Of a stretch of 64,000 bases of DNA, positions 50,041-62,200 are shown piece by piece. The position numbers were made by a program, and so were the translations under genes. Position 1 is the first letter of the stretch. The number at the start of each line of letters is the position of its first letter. The notes beneath the pieces are model-generated. The model ran no database searches and was not told the DNA's origin. It saw only the letters and a program-made list of their open reading frames with translations. Source of the stretch: Branchiostoma lanceolatum (lineage: Eukaryota; Chordata; Leptocardii; Amphioxiformes; Branchiostomatidae); NCBI RefSeq assembly GCF_035083965.1, contig NC_089726.1:20816559-20880558 (forward strand), written 5' to 3'.

Positions 50041-51959
50041 AGTGAGAGACAACAGACAGACCCACAGACAGACAGACGGATAAGCTGACCGTAGGTATAG
50101 GCTTCTCACATGATATTATGACTTTATTCTTTGCCCCCTATAGTTGCTGGTTTGTTAGTTTGGGATGGACTGAGCTGCAGTCGTTTTGCGCGGATCAACA
50201 ACGACACCTGGCGGTACTTGACTAATCTCCACCAGACCCCTTGTGGACTTTAACTGAGATGAAGCATGTTGCCATTTCGTTTAACTAGTGGCTAAGTCTT
50301 GGTTTGACGTTTTAAGCAAAGCACACCAGGTCACCCCTACTCTTCTCGATAAGGTTATTGGGTTTCTTTTACGTGCAAGGGTTTGACGCTTGAGGCTAAC
50401 GCCTAAAGCTCCCTCATGCACGGGGCCACCGGCTTTAACGTCACCATCTTAAATGACTGCTGCAATCCCTTACCGATGCTATCTTGGACCGACTTCGGCA
50501 CCTGGAACATACAAATTGGCCAACTAGGATTTTTTCAGCCCGCAAAGGGTGAACTATTTGCTTGGAGGTAATGGAAAAAAACGGCACGGGGCAAAGTGTA
50601 AGGAGTGTGTTATCTTATCCATGGTAAGTTTCGGTCACACGCTTCAAGCCGACCGAAACTTCGGGGAGGTCGCCTACTTTACTATGAAACCTCGCCCAAC
50701 ATATATTTCGTACTTGTAGTCTCTGCCTACTAAATACGCTGGCTGTAACGTAACGTTACCCATATAGTTATCGTCCAATTTATTCAAACGTCATTCATTT
50801 TAAAACCGCGCGGAAAGAGCCAAATGTTTAAGCCATGGGCAGAAATATCAGATCTTCTAAAAAGAAAAGCGCCTAGGCTGTAAGTTTTTCTCCGCCAGTT
50901 TAACGCCGAGTGAGTATGTATTTATACTGAGGTCTATGATGAAGAATTGAGTTAGGGTTACCCATTATTGCCCGCTTCAGTCTTTCTCCTTCTAGCGTTA
51001 TACTTGAAGAACATAGATCAGAAAAATGCACATCAACTGTCCAAAGTAGTCTACAGACAAAGTCCCTATGTTTGTCCCACCGCTTGATTGACGCGATTGG
51101 AGAAAATAATGTTGGGCTATCACGCTGAGCGGCACGTGAAGTTCACGTGATAAACGCATGGCAATGATGTTTCGACGCGCAAAAATGTAGCGTAGGTATG
51201 ACGAATCGCTGGTAGGATCCAACCTTCCTAAAATTAGAAAACATTTAAAATTTCGAATCCTCATAGATGGTTTGAAAATAAAAAAAAATATTTAACGTTA
51301 GCTACACTAGCTATCGTGTAAGCTAGAAAAACATGATATAGTACGCGGTGTCAAATTACATATGCAATACGTCATGCATGACGCTTTCATTGCATGCAAC
51401 TTGCTGTTACTGGTTCAGGGGCTTATTTTTATTATTTCTTTATTTCAGGCTCTCACTGGCCCATATGCCATAGGGACAAACATGAAAAACAAAGATTATA
51501 CACAACATTTTGAGACAAACTAGCAATATTTCGTTTTCTCGCTGGACGTAAACCTATTCCATTTTTTTCATAAAGGAGATTCATGACTAAGGGTCATACT
51601 TATGCCGTTCTTTATTGCTTAAGAGAACTGGCATTAGCATGTGGCCAAAAGTGGACGATAGTTGGTAGCGCACGATAGCTGGTAACGTTACGTTAGGGGG
51701 AAGAAATTGCCACCCCAGGGTCAGATTTGTCCGCGCAAGAGGTAAATCATATACTAGTTTACCTTTCCCACGCACTCTCTTGGCTAAATATTTACCCTAT
51801 GTTGTTGAATTCTGCTATCCATACATCCGTAGAAAAGCTCGCTGGATGTTAGAAGTTACAAAAAGTAGCTTGAGCGAGGTGTCTCACATTCAAATACCGA
51901 AACTTATAATTAAACCAACTCAATTATAACACTAGATCAAAAACGTATGTTAGCCCTCA

Positions 51960-52085
51960 TTGTAGTGTATTAGTAATTAGGATGTTTAGTTTTATTCTAT
52001 ACTTCTACTTTATGTTATGTTAATTCTTGCCATACTTTGTACTATGTACACTTGTCGTGCAATAAAGTTATTCTTCTTTCTCTTC
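51960..52085 (+). mobile_element. Possible LINE 3' tail
   Basis: A T-rich 3' UTR-like stretch ends in cgtgcaataaagttattctt, the pattern of CR1/L2-type 3' ends. No reverse-transcriptase frame was recognised upstream. Confidence 0.35.
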
Positions 52086-52625
52086 GTGCTGACGTATGCA
52101 ATTACTTGATACAAAGCTTGCCCAGGAGAGCATCCAAAGCGGACAGAGGGTTAAGGGGTATAAAAATACCAGCGGCCGTGCACAAAGGGGCGTGTTTTTC
52201 TGGGTGCACCGGGTGAGTTTCGGTCACGTCCGCACCGAAACTTTCCCTGTGTTTGCATAGGTTTGGCCAAACAAAGCCTTGAATAACATACGCGCGTATT
52301 TGTTTTCCCAAGGAGAAATCGATCGCCTGTATTGACACAAGCACAAAGCTACGCAAAAATGTTCACACCGCTGTATAAGCAGCGGAACTTCTCCCAAGTT
52401 GAGTGGTCACATTGAGCATTTTTCAAAGTACTAAAAAATGAGGGAACATGTTATAATAACTACTACCAAATTGCAGACAATATAAGCAAACGCGTCGTAA
52501 AATTACTTCTTATTTTCAAAATGGGATAATCATGCCATTTTTTTTTCGTCCTGCACTCTCGTGAAATATTTATATTGGGTTCTCCGGTGGTGACCCTTCA
52601 TGAATCCTACTTTGCTTGGCTACGG

Positions 52626-52740
52626 GGGGGGGGGGGGGGGGCAGAATAAAGAGAGAAAGAAAGGAAGGAAGTAAAAATTTGAAGGAAAGCGAGAAAGAAT
52701 AAAAAGAGACAGAAAAAAGAAATAAGACAGAAATAAAAAG

Positions 52741-52819
<79 letters not shown>

Positions 52820-52840
52820 AGGAAAGAAAGAAAGAAAGAG
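52626..52840. repeat. Poly-G run and (GAAA)n microsatellite
   Basis: A G-run at 52626-52640 is followed by purine-rich sequence, then about 100 bp of gaaagaaagaaa. The FFLSFFLS open frames on the minus strand are artefacts. Confidence 0.97.
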
Positions 52841-53078
52841 AAAATAGGGAGAGGGAAGATAAAACTTAAAAACACAATGCCAAAATTTCTACAAGACACA
52901 TTATTATCTAATACATCAAGCCACGTATGTACAAAAGATCGGCGTTTTGTTTGTTCTTTAAGGGGTTTGTTTCGGGGCGACCCTCTCATATTTGTGTTGC
53001 CAACTTGGCTCCTACCGAAACCTTTGTCTGCTGGCTCAGTTTGGGTTACCGAAACTATGGCGGGTCTCAAAGGTCAGC

Positions 53079-53108
53079 TGACGTAAGGCAACACATGTAC
53101 GTATAAAA
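53079..53108 (+). promoter_or_regulatory. CRE-like site and TATA box of the plus M28 gene
   Basis: tgacgtaa (53079-53086) precedes tataaaa (53102-53108). Transcription would start near 53130-53145 (ttcagtct lies at 53141-53148), giving a 5' UTR of about 75-90 nt before the ATG at 53220. Confidence 0.6.
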
Positions 53109-53219
53109 GCTACTGCATTCTCTGTGTTGTAGATCTAGAGTTCAGTCTCGCTACGGTACCAGGTGTGAAAATCTGTGTACGTGTTCAAAACTTCCGCCCG
53201 TGCAGTAAAGCGTTCCAAC

Positions 53220-56200
53220 ATGGCCGCCATGTTCACCACAGCGTTCGTTGTTGTCCTGGTGTCAACACAAGGTAAGGGTTTCAAACGTCTTTGCTCGTAG
53301 CCAGCCTTTCCCCGGCTGCAGGTGAACATTTCTTCGGCTGTTGTAAGCTTCTACCCCGCCTGGCCAACTTAGCTCGTCCCGGTGATTTTGTCTGTCTGGA
53401 TCAGTTATTAGCAGTGATTGTGTTACGCCGGGGGCAGTTATACCGACTATATAGGTACAGAAGTTACTTCTGGAAAACCAAGAAGCTGGCCTGTGTCGGA
53501 CCTGGAAAATGTCTGGTTTCCAGGTTACTTAGCAGCCTCTACCTGGCTCAAGAGGAGGCTGGAAATAGTAGAAATTGGCCAAATAGACAGAAAAACATGC
53601 AAGAGGAGTTAGTCTGCTACATGTATATAATAGGGGTACAGTTTGCCTCTAGGATGGCTTATTTTACCCTCTCTCCGTAGCCGACTCCCTTAGCACACTA
53701 TTCACTCTATTTGGCTAATTTCTACTATTTTTCCAGCCTTCCACGGGGCCTGGTAGAGGCTAGTTATTTTGCTCATGGCTGTCCGAAGTCATTTTACTGA
53801 TCTGAAGAAATATTTCAGGGTCGTTTCTTGGCCAGGCTAGAGTCAGTGGTAACCGTTGTAAAATCTATGTATAGTGAACTGTAAGATATGTTATACACCT
53901 GCTTTTTCATATTGTTGGTACGTTAAAGCTTTACACGAGGAACTTATTAATCTAAGCCCTCGAATGATACAATAGGCCTTTGCTCTTATTATGCATGCTT
54001 ACAACCCCCCTTCCCCCAGGCAAGTTTTGTATTCCCTAGCGTTGTGTACATATAGTTACATATAAATACATAGAAGGATGTTTTCACCGTAGGACCTGTA
54101 GTGTATATGATACCTTAACCTCAACATGTTGATTTACATAATACATATAATGTAGACTGACGACGAAAATAAAAATCATATTTCCCAGGTTCCTAAACAG
54201 TTTACTTAGTTTCTATTGCCTTTTGTTCTCGCGCATTAGAATATTTTTATGTCATAAATATATCCATAACATCTCCGAGTTTCTCACAAACTCAAGATCT
54301 GTGCAATCTATTACTAGTACGTATCTATGTCGTGGCGTCAACGCTACTAAACTGATGCTCAATTCCTTGTACAGATTGGCGCTTGATAAGCGTAAAGAAT
54401 TACGTGTTGGACGTTCTTGGTTAATCATTGTTTAAGTTGGACGGGCAAGGGCTTTGTACATGTGTTCGCCACGGCCTCGGCCACGGTTTGGACGTTGTGT
54501 TGGCAACACAAAAGCTTTTTCTGTAACAGCGTCATCACACATTTTAAACCCCAATGATGTTTACTCTGCTCTCATACACATGCTTCTGCCAGTATAAACG
54601 CCATGTGCAAACCTTTAGCATCGCCGTGGCCTACGAAACACGAGCAATCATTGGTTATTTCACTGGTGTTTATTTTTCTTATCAGTGAGTGACGCATAAA
54701 GCTAGTAAGTCCACAGTGAGGCCGTCCGTTTTCTTAAACTTTGATAAGCGATAAAGTCGCCCGAACGAAAAAAGGGTTACACCCATGCACAGCTAGTTGG
54801 CGACTATAAAGCCCCTACCTAACTCTACTCTACTGCAACCGAGCGATTTGACAGCGTGCTTAACAATTTTCATCGATAAAAAACGAATTTTTGACACTCT
54901 TTGTGTTTTGTTGTCTTTTTAGTAACACCTCTACGTTTTGTATGATATTCCCATCATAAAGTCAAGGGTAATACATCCAACTTAGGACGCAACGAGGTCG
55001 CCAACGTGCCGCGGATCCAATGAGAGGGGGCTTAAAACATGCAACACAAACCCCCGCAGCCATGAACGCTATGTAGACCCTACTCGCTACTTTAGGGGCA
55101 TGGCCAGTGGGAAGCGAAGGCTGTTAGTTTGAATGGTTTAGTTTGAATATAAACCTCATGCAAATATTGGGCTGGCGTTACAACTTTTCGTCGGCTTTGT
55201 AATAACGTGAATGAGTGTGTATGTAGCGCTAGACCGATTAAGATTACTCTAATGTATTACAAAACTTATATTGATACCATTAATCTTTTGTTTTTTGTTA
55301 TGTGTAACCTTACAGAACTCAGTTACAGTTTTACGCGAGCATTAGGAAAATTTGTAAAAGTCCATAATCTGTTGTCGCAGACTTGTTAGTACCGTGCCGA
55401 CCAACGCCCAACCCAGTTAACCACAGAAAACCTTGCTCACAACTAATTTCCAAATTGGGGCCAAAAAATTAAAGACTATATGAAGAAATATACACAATTT
55501 ATGCTCATCATTGCTTTTTCTACGTCTTGTGTATTTTGTGCGCTTTTGTATAATATTTGTTGTTCTCACAGGCCGGCCGGGCCCCGGTTCGGAAATGTAA
55601 CCATAGCATTACCCCCTGCCATGGTCTGGAGAATGTCGGGAGGCCATGCCCAGTTATATATGCTTCCGACCTTCAGATAAACCGTTTATTCATTAATAAC
55701 AACACTTTATCCTAGATTGTCCACGATATCATGATAAAGCTCAAAGCTGTTCAACCTTCTTTCCGCTTGTTCAACAGAATTTGATACATTCCAGTCTATA
55801 CATAAATTGAAATACATTCTAGAAGGAGACAACCCTTACCATTGTACACATAGGTAAATATATCAAATAATGTTTAGATCTTAGAACTAGTAAGTGTAAA
55901 CGATACGTTAAACTCGACATGTTGCAGTATTCATATACTATTAGGTTAATTAATCATTTTATATCCCATCGTTTGTTGTTTGCTTGTATAGTTGTAGAAG
56001 ACCTTACGAAAGTCGCTGTACCCTTGTCATGTCAATTAAGATTGCTGTATTAATATTGTTGGTTCTCCCAGTCGCCAGCCAGAGCTCCACGGCTAACCTG
56101 GAGGCACTGCTCCAGGATCACTTCAGCACAAACCGCCATCACGTCACCAACCTGCCGGGCAAGATGGCGGTACGAGACTTCATTTACGACACTTGGCAGG

Positions 56201-59200
56201 TTTACGGCATGCAGGTGTTTCTGCACAACTTTCTAACCGCCAACAGTCATGTAAGTGATTTAATAATTCAATTTTTTTAGGTTAGGGAAGGGTGACTGTA
56301 AAAAAAATTATTGTATTCTGTAGAGAAAATGGAAATGTTTCATTCTTCAACGTTCAGTAAACAAAAGCCAACGTTGGTCTAAGTCTATGTGGTGCTTTGG
56401 TATGGCATCTTCAACCTTTACTATGGTCTCGCGTTTTAAGTGATGGCAATTCGTCTTCCACTGCCTCCAAAACAGTCAAACCCAAAAAGCGTAGATTGTA
56501 TTCCGTAGTAGATTTTAGAATAGCCATGTGCTCTACAAGTCAACATTGTTCACTCGCACTATCTGTACAGTATACCCTTGCTATGCATAGTTTCATGTTG
56601 CAATTAGCCCTTGGGCAAGAACTTGCAAATAAAATCATTATAGAATTCGTATTCCTTCTTGAAGAAAGCAGAAGTGTAGTGAGTTACAATTTTCTAGTGT
56701 TTAATAAAAAAACTATTTATTTCATTCACAACATCAATCATATCAGACAAAGTGGCGACGGACACTTGTTGTAAACAACATATATCCTAGTTTTATTTCA
56801 ATTTTTTTTATTATTTTATTATAAAATTATTCTCAATCCTAGTCAGTTAAAACTTTTAAGCGTTCAATCGAAAATTATTTTCTAATCAATGTTGTACCAT
56901 ACTATACTTTGCAGTACACCGGCGTTAACGTCGTGGGGCTGTGGCCGGGTCGCTACACGGGGACTCCGGCGGACAGACCCGTCCTGCTGTCCGCCCACTA
57001 CGACACCATGCGCGGTACCCCCGGCGTGGACGACAACGGGTCCGGGCTGGCCGCCCTGATGGAGTCCGCCCGCCTCATCACCTCACAGCCCTGTCTACAG
57101 GACTACACGGTCGTCTTCACGGCTTTTGACCTTGAAGAATGGGAAGAGGGTAAGGCAGTACAAACTTCGTTTTCTTCACTTTTGTTATTTGGCCTGGAAC
57201 TCCAGCAGGGCAAGAGTTTTGTAATGATAGTTCAGTGACAATGGCAGCTGACAATAGTTGAATGCTATTTTCTTTTTTATCGCGTTTCCTTAGTGCGAAG
57301 CCCAAAAACTATTTCGGAGCATGTTTACTATATTAGTGGTGAATATGCTAGGAGATGGCAGCGGCTTTCTTCTTCGAAGAACTGCAAATTGGAAGCTATC
57401 TTCTTTAAAAGTAAAATGGCATGTTTAACACGCTATAAGAGTACAATGTAACCTCTTAAAAGTAATGACATGGATTGAGGGCTTGACGTCTCCACTAAAG
57501 ATGCAAATCAGGTGCTTACGAATAATGTCACTGGTTTTGAATTGATTCCTTCAAAAACAAGACGATGAATATAAATCTCTTTTACGCCAAAATATCTGTA
57601 CCCAAACAACACGCAGTCAGCCAAGCTCACCTCGGAGTGAAATATCAATCATCACTTGACAGTCTAGAATAAAAATATTCATAAATCGATAGGTCTAAAA
57701 GGCTATGTTCTAAGACATTTATTACGTTAAGAAAGCGTTTGTAATGTCTAAACAATATCCCTGGTTTATCAACATAACTCAAAAAGCCATTGTTAAAAAA
57801 ACTGATATGTTGTTAGGTCTAGTCCTAGCCTGTCGAGAAACTAATTAGATTTTGGGCCACATAACCTGATGACTTTATTTTTGTACTCCATCAGTACTTT
57901 CTTCTCTGATTTTTTTTTTTCTATAATTACAGCTACCAACCCTGGCTCGGCCTGTAGTAGCTTGGGCTGTGGCAGCAGGGAGTTTGTCAACAACATCCTG
58001 CTCCCGTACCTCACCCAGACCGGCGTGTCACCTGCAGACTTCCGGGGCGCCGTCGTCATGGATACCATCATGAACTACAACAACAGCCAGGGGGCACAGT
58101 TCATCCCAGGTGGCCAGGGCTTTGGAGCGGTGAGCACTTAAAGGCTTAGGAAATGTTTGTTTCCGGGCCTGCCTAGCTTTAATCTCCAAGCAGATCTCCA
58201 CGGTGTCAAAGTCGTACAAGCTAGCCAGAGAAGCTCCGGTCAGCCAGGGAAGTTGTCAGGCACCGTCGGGTTGTAATAAAAACTCCTTCTGCCAGTTGGA
58301 TACGGTCTTTGCAACCGTTGGATCTGCTTGGAGATTAGCCTAGCTAAGCCATTTTGGGGGTAGACCGTTAGCAAGTCACATACAAATTTTGATCTGACAT
58401 CTGAGTAGTGAACATGTTGTAGAACCCTCTTCCAACATGTTCTCCTCACTTTTTGTTGCATTAGAATAAGTGATATAAACATCCGAACCAAACATCGGCC
58501 CCTATCGTGTTGACACCCCGTTACCTTTATGTTACGGCCGAAATGGTAGCTCAATGTTTGAATTTTTATCGGACTTTAGGCTACAAAGCCGTCATTTCCG
58601 ATACATAAGATTTAGCTAGCCTTTCGATCCGAACGGAAGGAAAACAACTTACCATACAACATTCCGACCGATTTTATGCCTTCTTCAGCAAAGTGACCCA
58701 TTCACTTGTAACACGTGACGTTCCAGAAATATGACGTCATGAGCGGGTCAAAGGTCCGTGAAGTTTGTATCTATTCGACAAGGGTTCATTTCTTCTTCTT
58801 TTGCGTAAAAGAAGTTGTTGCTACTTGAAACATCTCTATTTTTTCGTCTTCTTCTTCATTTTCTTGACACAGACGCCTGGACTTGGCGACGCGTACGCCA
58901 GCATCTCCAGCGAAGGCTTCAGGGGGGATTTCCTCGCCACCATCTCCAGAGATCCGTACGACTCCCCGGTACTCAACACGTTCAACCGGCGGTGGGCAGG
59001 ACTGAGCAACCAGCAGTACAAAACACAGGTGAAGCACTAAGCTATACGAACGATCTTCCTTTTGATCGAACAAATGGAAATAAAGTCAAACATACTTAAA
59101 GGCACCCCTTTTACTGTTTTACAACCAAGGTATAAAATCACAGCCGACTTTTCGGTGACAGTCTGTCACCTTCCTCAGGGCAATTAAGACTGGTACTTTT

Positions 59201-62200
59201 CCACACTGTAGGCTAGATGTCTCTGCGTTCCCAGACGTGAACTATTATCTTTAAATTGAATGCTAGCCCAAACGAACAGCATTGTCATATTTTCAAGAAC
59301 AGCCATGTATAACTGTATGTAGGTATGTATGTATGTATGTATTTCAATTTTTTTTGTTAAGGAATAAATACTTATTCTCGAATCTTCTCGTCACCACAGT
59401 CGCTAAAAATTCCCTTCAAGGACATTGTGAGGGATATGCCCGGTCCCCCATACGGGAATGTTTACCAGGCACTCATCCGCGGAGACTTCAGAAACTTCTG
59501 GGTGGGCAACGCCAACCTCACCGCCGTATTCCTCACAGACACAGGTACGTACCTTTGGCTATGGACGTTTTTACAATGATTAGTCCAGATAGGAGGATCC
59601 AATAGACTGAAGTTCATAAAGCAGGATAGACTGGGCTTCGAGACCAACAACCTTTAGTCCAGTAGCCGGTTTGCCTATCAATGAACACACTCCTAGCTAT
59701 ATAGTTTCTGCAGAATACCCAAAGAAGCAATAGATGGATTCTGGTGAGTATTCGGTAGGTCTTGACATGAAGAAGGCCAAGGCCTCCTAGCGGCTGCCAT
59801 TGGTGCTGCAGTCGGCTTCTGTGTTTTTATTCTGGATATGAAGTGGTTTTGTCTTGAAAATAGATTCAGTTTCTAGACTCTCTTCGTGATAACCAGTTGT
59901 TTCGATAATACCGATGTTTTGTGGTGATGGCAATTGTAGGTACACTATATATTGACAATACTTAAGTGTTTGTAGTAAAACCATTTCTAATGTTACTAGT
60001 CTATCTAGAGAAATAACATTCAGATGTAGCGAAACAACTAACCATGTAGCGAAAGAACTTTGTGCCATGTAGCGAAAAGACTGGCCATGTAGCAAAAGTA
60101 CTGTAGCGAACTGACAATGTAGCGAAACAACCTGTAACCCTCTACGTACGTTAATTCCATGCTACATACCTTACTGAGGGTAGGATATACTAAATAAAAA
60201 TGTACTTTGTCAGGTGACCTGCGCGGCGGAATGCAGGGTTGTTACCACCACGGCTGTGACGACCTGTCCAGAGTCACTCCGGAGCGGCTTGCCTTTCTCC
60301 AGAAGACAACAAACGCCGTCACCGCGACGCTTTGGGAACTAGCTAACGGCGCCACGTGCACAGGTACTCTCTAATCTAAATTTTCATGGAGAGTCTCCCC
60401 TTTATATATCTCCTCCTCCTTTTTTTTCTTTGGACACCGGCCTGTGGGAAACAACGAACGTCATCACCGTGCCGCTATGGAGCTACTCACCTTACGGTGC
60501 AACGTCACGTCGTGCACAGGTAGTCTCAAAATCTATTCTACCTTTCCCTCTTTAAACCCCCTCCCATATTTTCTTTCGGAGCATCCCATCGGAAACAATG
60601 GACGATGTGAGCGTCACGCTGTGGGAGGTAGCCAATGGCGCCACGTGCACTGGTACTCTTTAGATCCTTCCTGGAGTGTCTCCCTTTTTATATCCCCTTT
60701 TTCCTATGAAGCATCCTGTCAGAAACATCGGACGTCGTCACCGTGACGTTTGGGAGCTACCCAACGGCGCAATGTTCACATGTACTCTCTGAATCTTTTC
60801 TATCTTTCCCAGAGTGTCTCCATTTTTATTCCCCCTTCCCTTTTTCTTTTGGAGCGTCCTGTCAGAAACAACAAACGCCACCACGCGACGCTGTGGGAGG
60901 TAGCCAACGTTGCAACATGCACATGTACTCTCTAAATCTTTTCTATCTTTCCCAGAGTGTCTCCTTTTGTTATTTATTCCACCTCCCCTTTTTCTATCGG
61001 AAACAATGGACGACACCACGCGACGCTTTGGGAGGTAGCCGACGGCGCAACGTTCACGGGTACTCTCTTAATGTTTCCTGGAGGGTCTCCCTCTTTATAA
61101 CCCACTTCCCCTTTTCTTCGAGGGAGTCCTGTTGGAAACAACAGACGACGTCACCGTGTCGCTGGGGGAGTTAGCTAATGGCACAACGTGTACAGTTACT
61201 CTCAAAATCCCTCCCTCTATATTGCTCATCACCCACTCACTATCTTCTTTGCCTTTGCTATAACTACATAGATGTATCGCAACTCCAATCAAAATATGTT
61301 TCACCATGGCTATGATGGCGAAATTAAAGTAGCGTCAACGTAACACTACCACTATTAAGAAACACAGTGCCATATTGTGCACTGTAGTACGTTTCCTGTA
61401 TATGTTCTAATTATGTTGTCCTTTTCCATTCATACCAGGAACTCAAATAATTCTTTTAGGTAGAATTACCCGCAATTCTCGATTTTACTGTAGACCCAAC
61501 AAGCGCGGTTCCCAAGGACTTCAAGACAGGACTACACATGACCGGAAACCTGGTGCTTCCCTACGCGCCAAGCGACTTCCGCTTTACAGTGACATCATAT
61601 AGCACCACGGGAGCCGTCATGGCAACGTTCTCTAATGACACACTGTCGCTCAAACTGACAGGTAAAAGAAGTACATGTTTTGTTTATCTGAGTGTGTTAT
61701 TCACTCAGTTGCTGACAGGGGGCGTTAGTGTGTTGCTGTGGGATAGATCTTTTCAAAGAGCAATGTGTTATTTGGTTAGAACAAGTTTGGAATGACCTTT
61801 TAGGTCTTCTATTTCATTCTATTTTATTTCTAAATATTACGACATCATCGATATTAGATGGTCTCAAGAATATATAACGTTATGCCGTATCTTTAATTTT
61901 TTCAAGAAACATGCACAAATTATTAAAATGGAATTCAAAACTAAATTTTGATTGACAGGTCGGTTCGACGACAAGACGCTCCAGTTGACCCTGCGCCTGT
62001 CCGAGCCCACCAAAGCATTTCCGGGTCAGATCGACCCGCTGCAGACCATGGCCTGGGTCATGTCCGGGCAGGTCAGTATGACGTCATACGTATGTCAGTC
62101 TTCACGTCTCTGTTGTTGAAAAACATTTAATAATCCAGTACACGGATTGAACTGCAAGTAATATATAGAACAACGATTATGTAAACATTGTACTTTGAAT

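Larger units (their letters stand above)
50628..53055. promoter_or_regulatory. Cluster of GTTTCGGT/ACCGAAAC words between the divergent M28 genes
   Basis: Inverted pairs occur at 50628-50636 with 50651-50659, at 52217-52225 with 52234-52241, and at 52969-52976 with 53014-53021. A further ACCGAAAC lies at 53048-53055, about 50 bp upstream of the TATA box. The spacing within the first two pairs is short (about 8 and 14 bp). They could be shared regulatory sites (GAAAC is an IRF-type half site) or remnants of a dispersed element. Confidence 0.35.
49621..53078. other. Intergenic region between the divergent M28 genes
   Basis: No coding exon is supported. It contains GA and GAAA microsatellites, a SINE-like stretch near 50310-50420 (ccctactcttctcgataagg) and a possible LINE 3' end (about 51440-52085, ending gtgcaataaagttattc). 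It also holds a cluster of gtttcggt and accgaaac words described separately. Confidence 0.5.

Noticed and set aside
52570-53070. 166-residue frame rich in FFLSFFLS
   Set aside because: Arises from the GAAA microsatellite and G-run; not a membrane protein.
60743-61174. 143-codon frame across the exon 7 repeat
   Set aside because: It is in a different frame from M28 exon 7, and its repeated peptides come from the tandem array.
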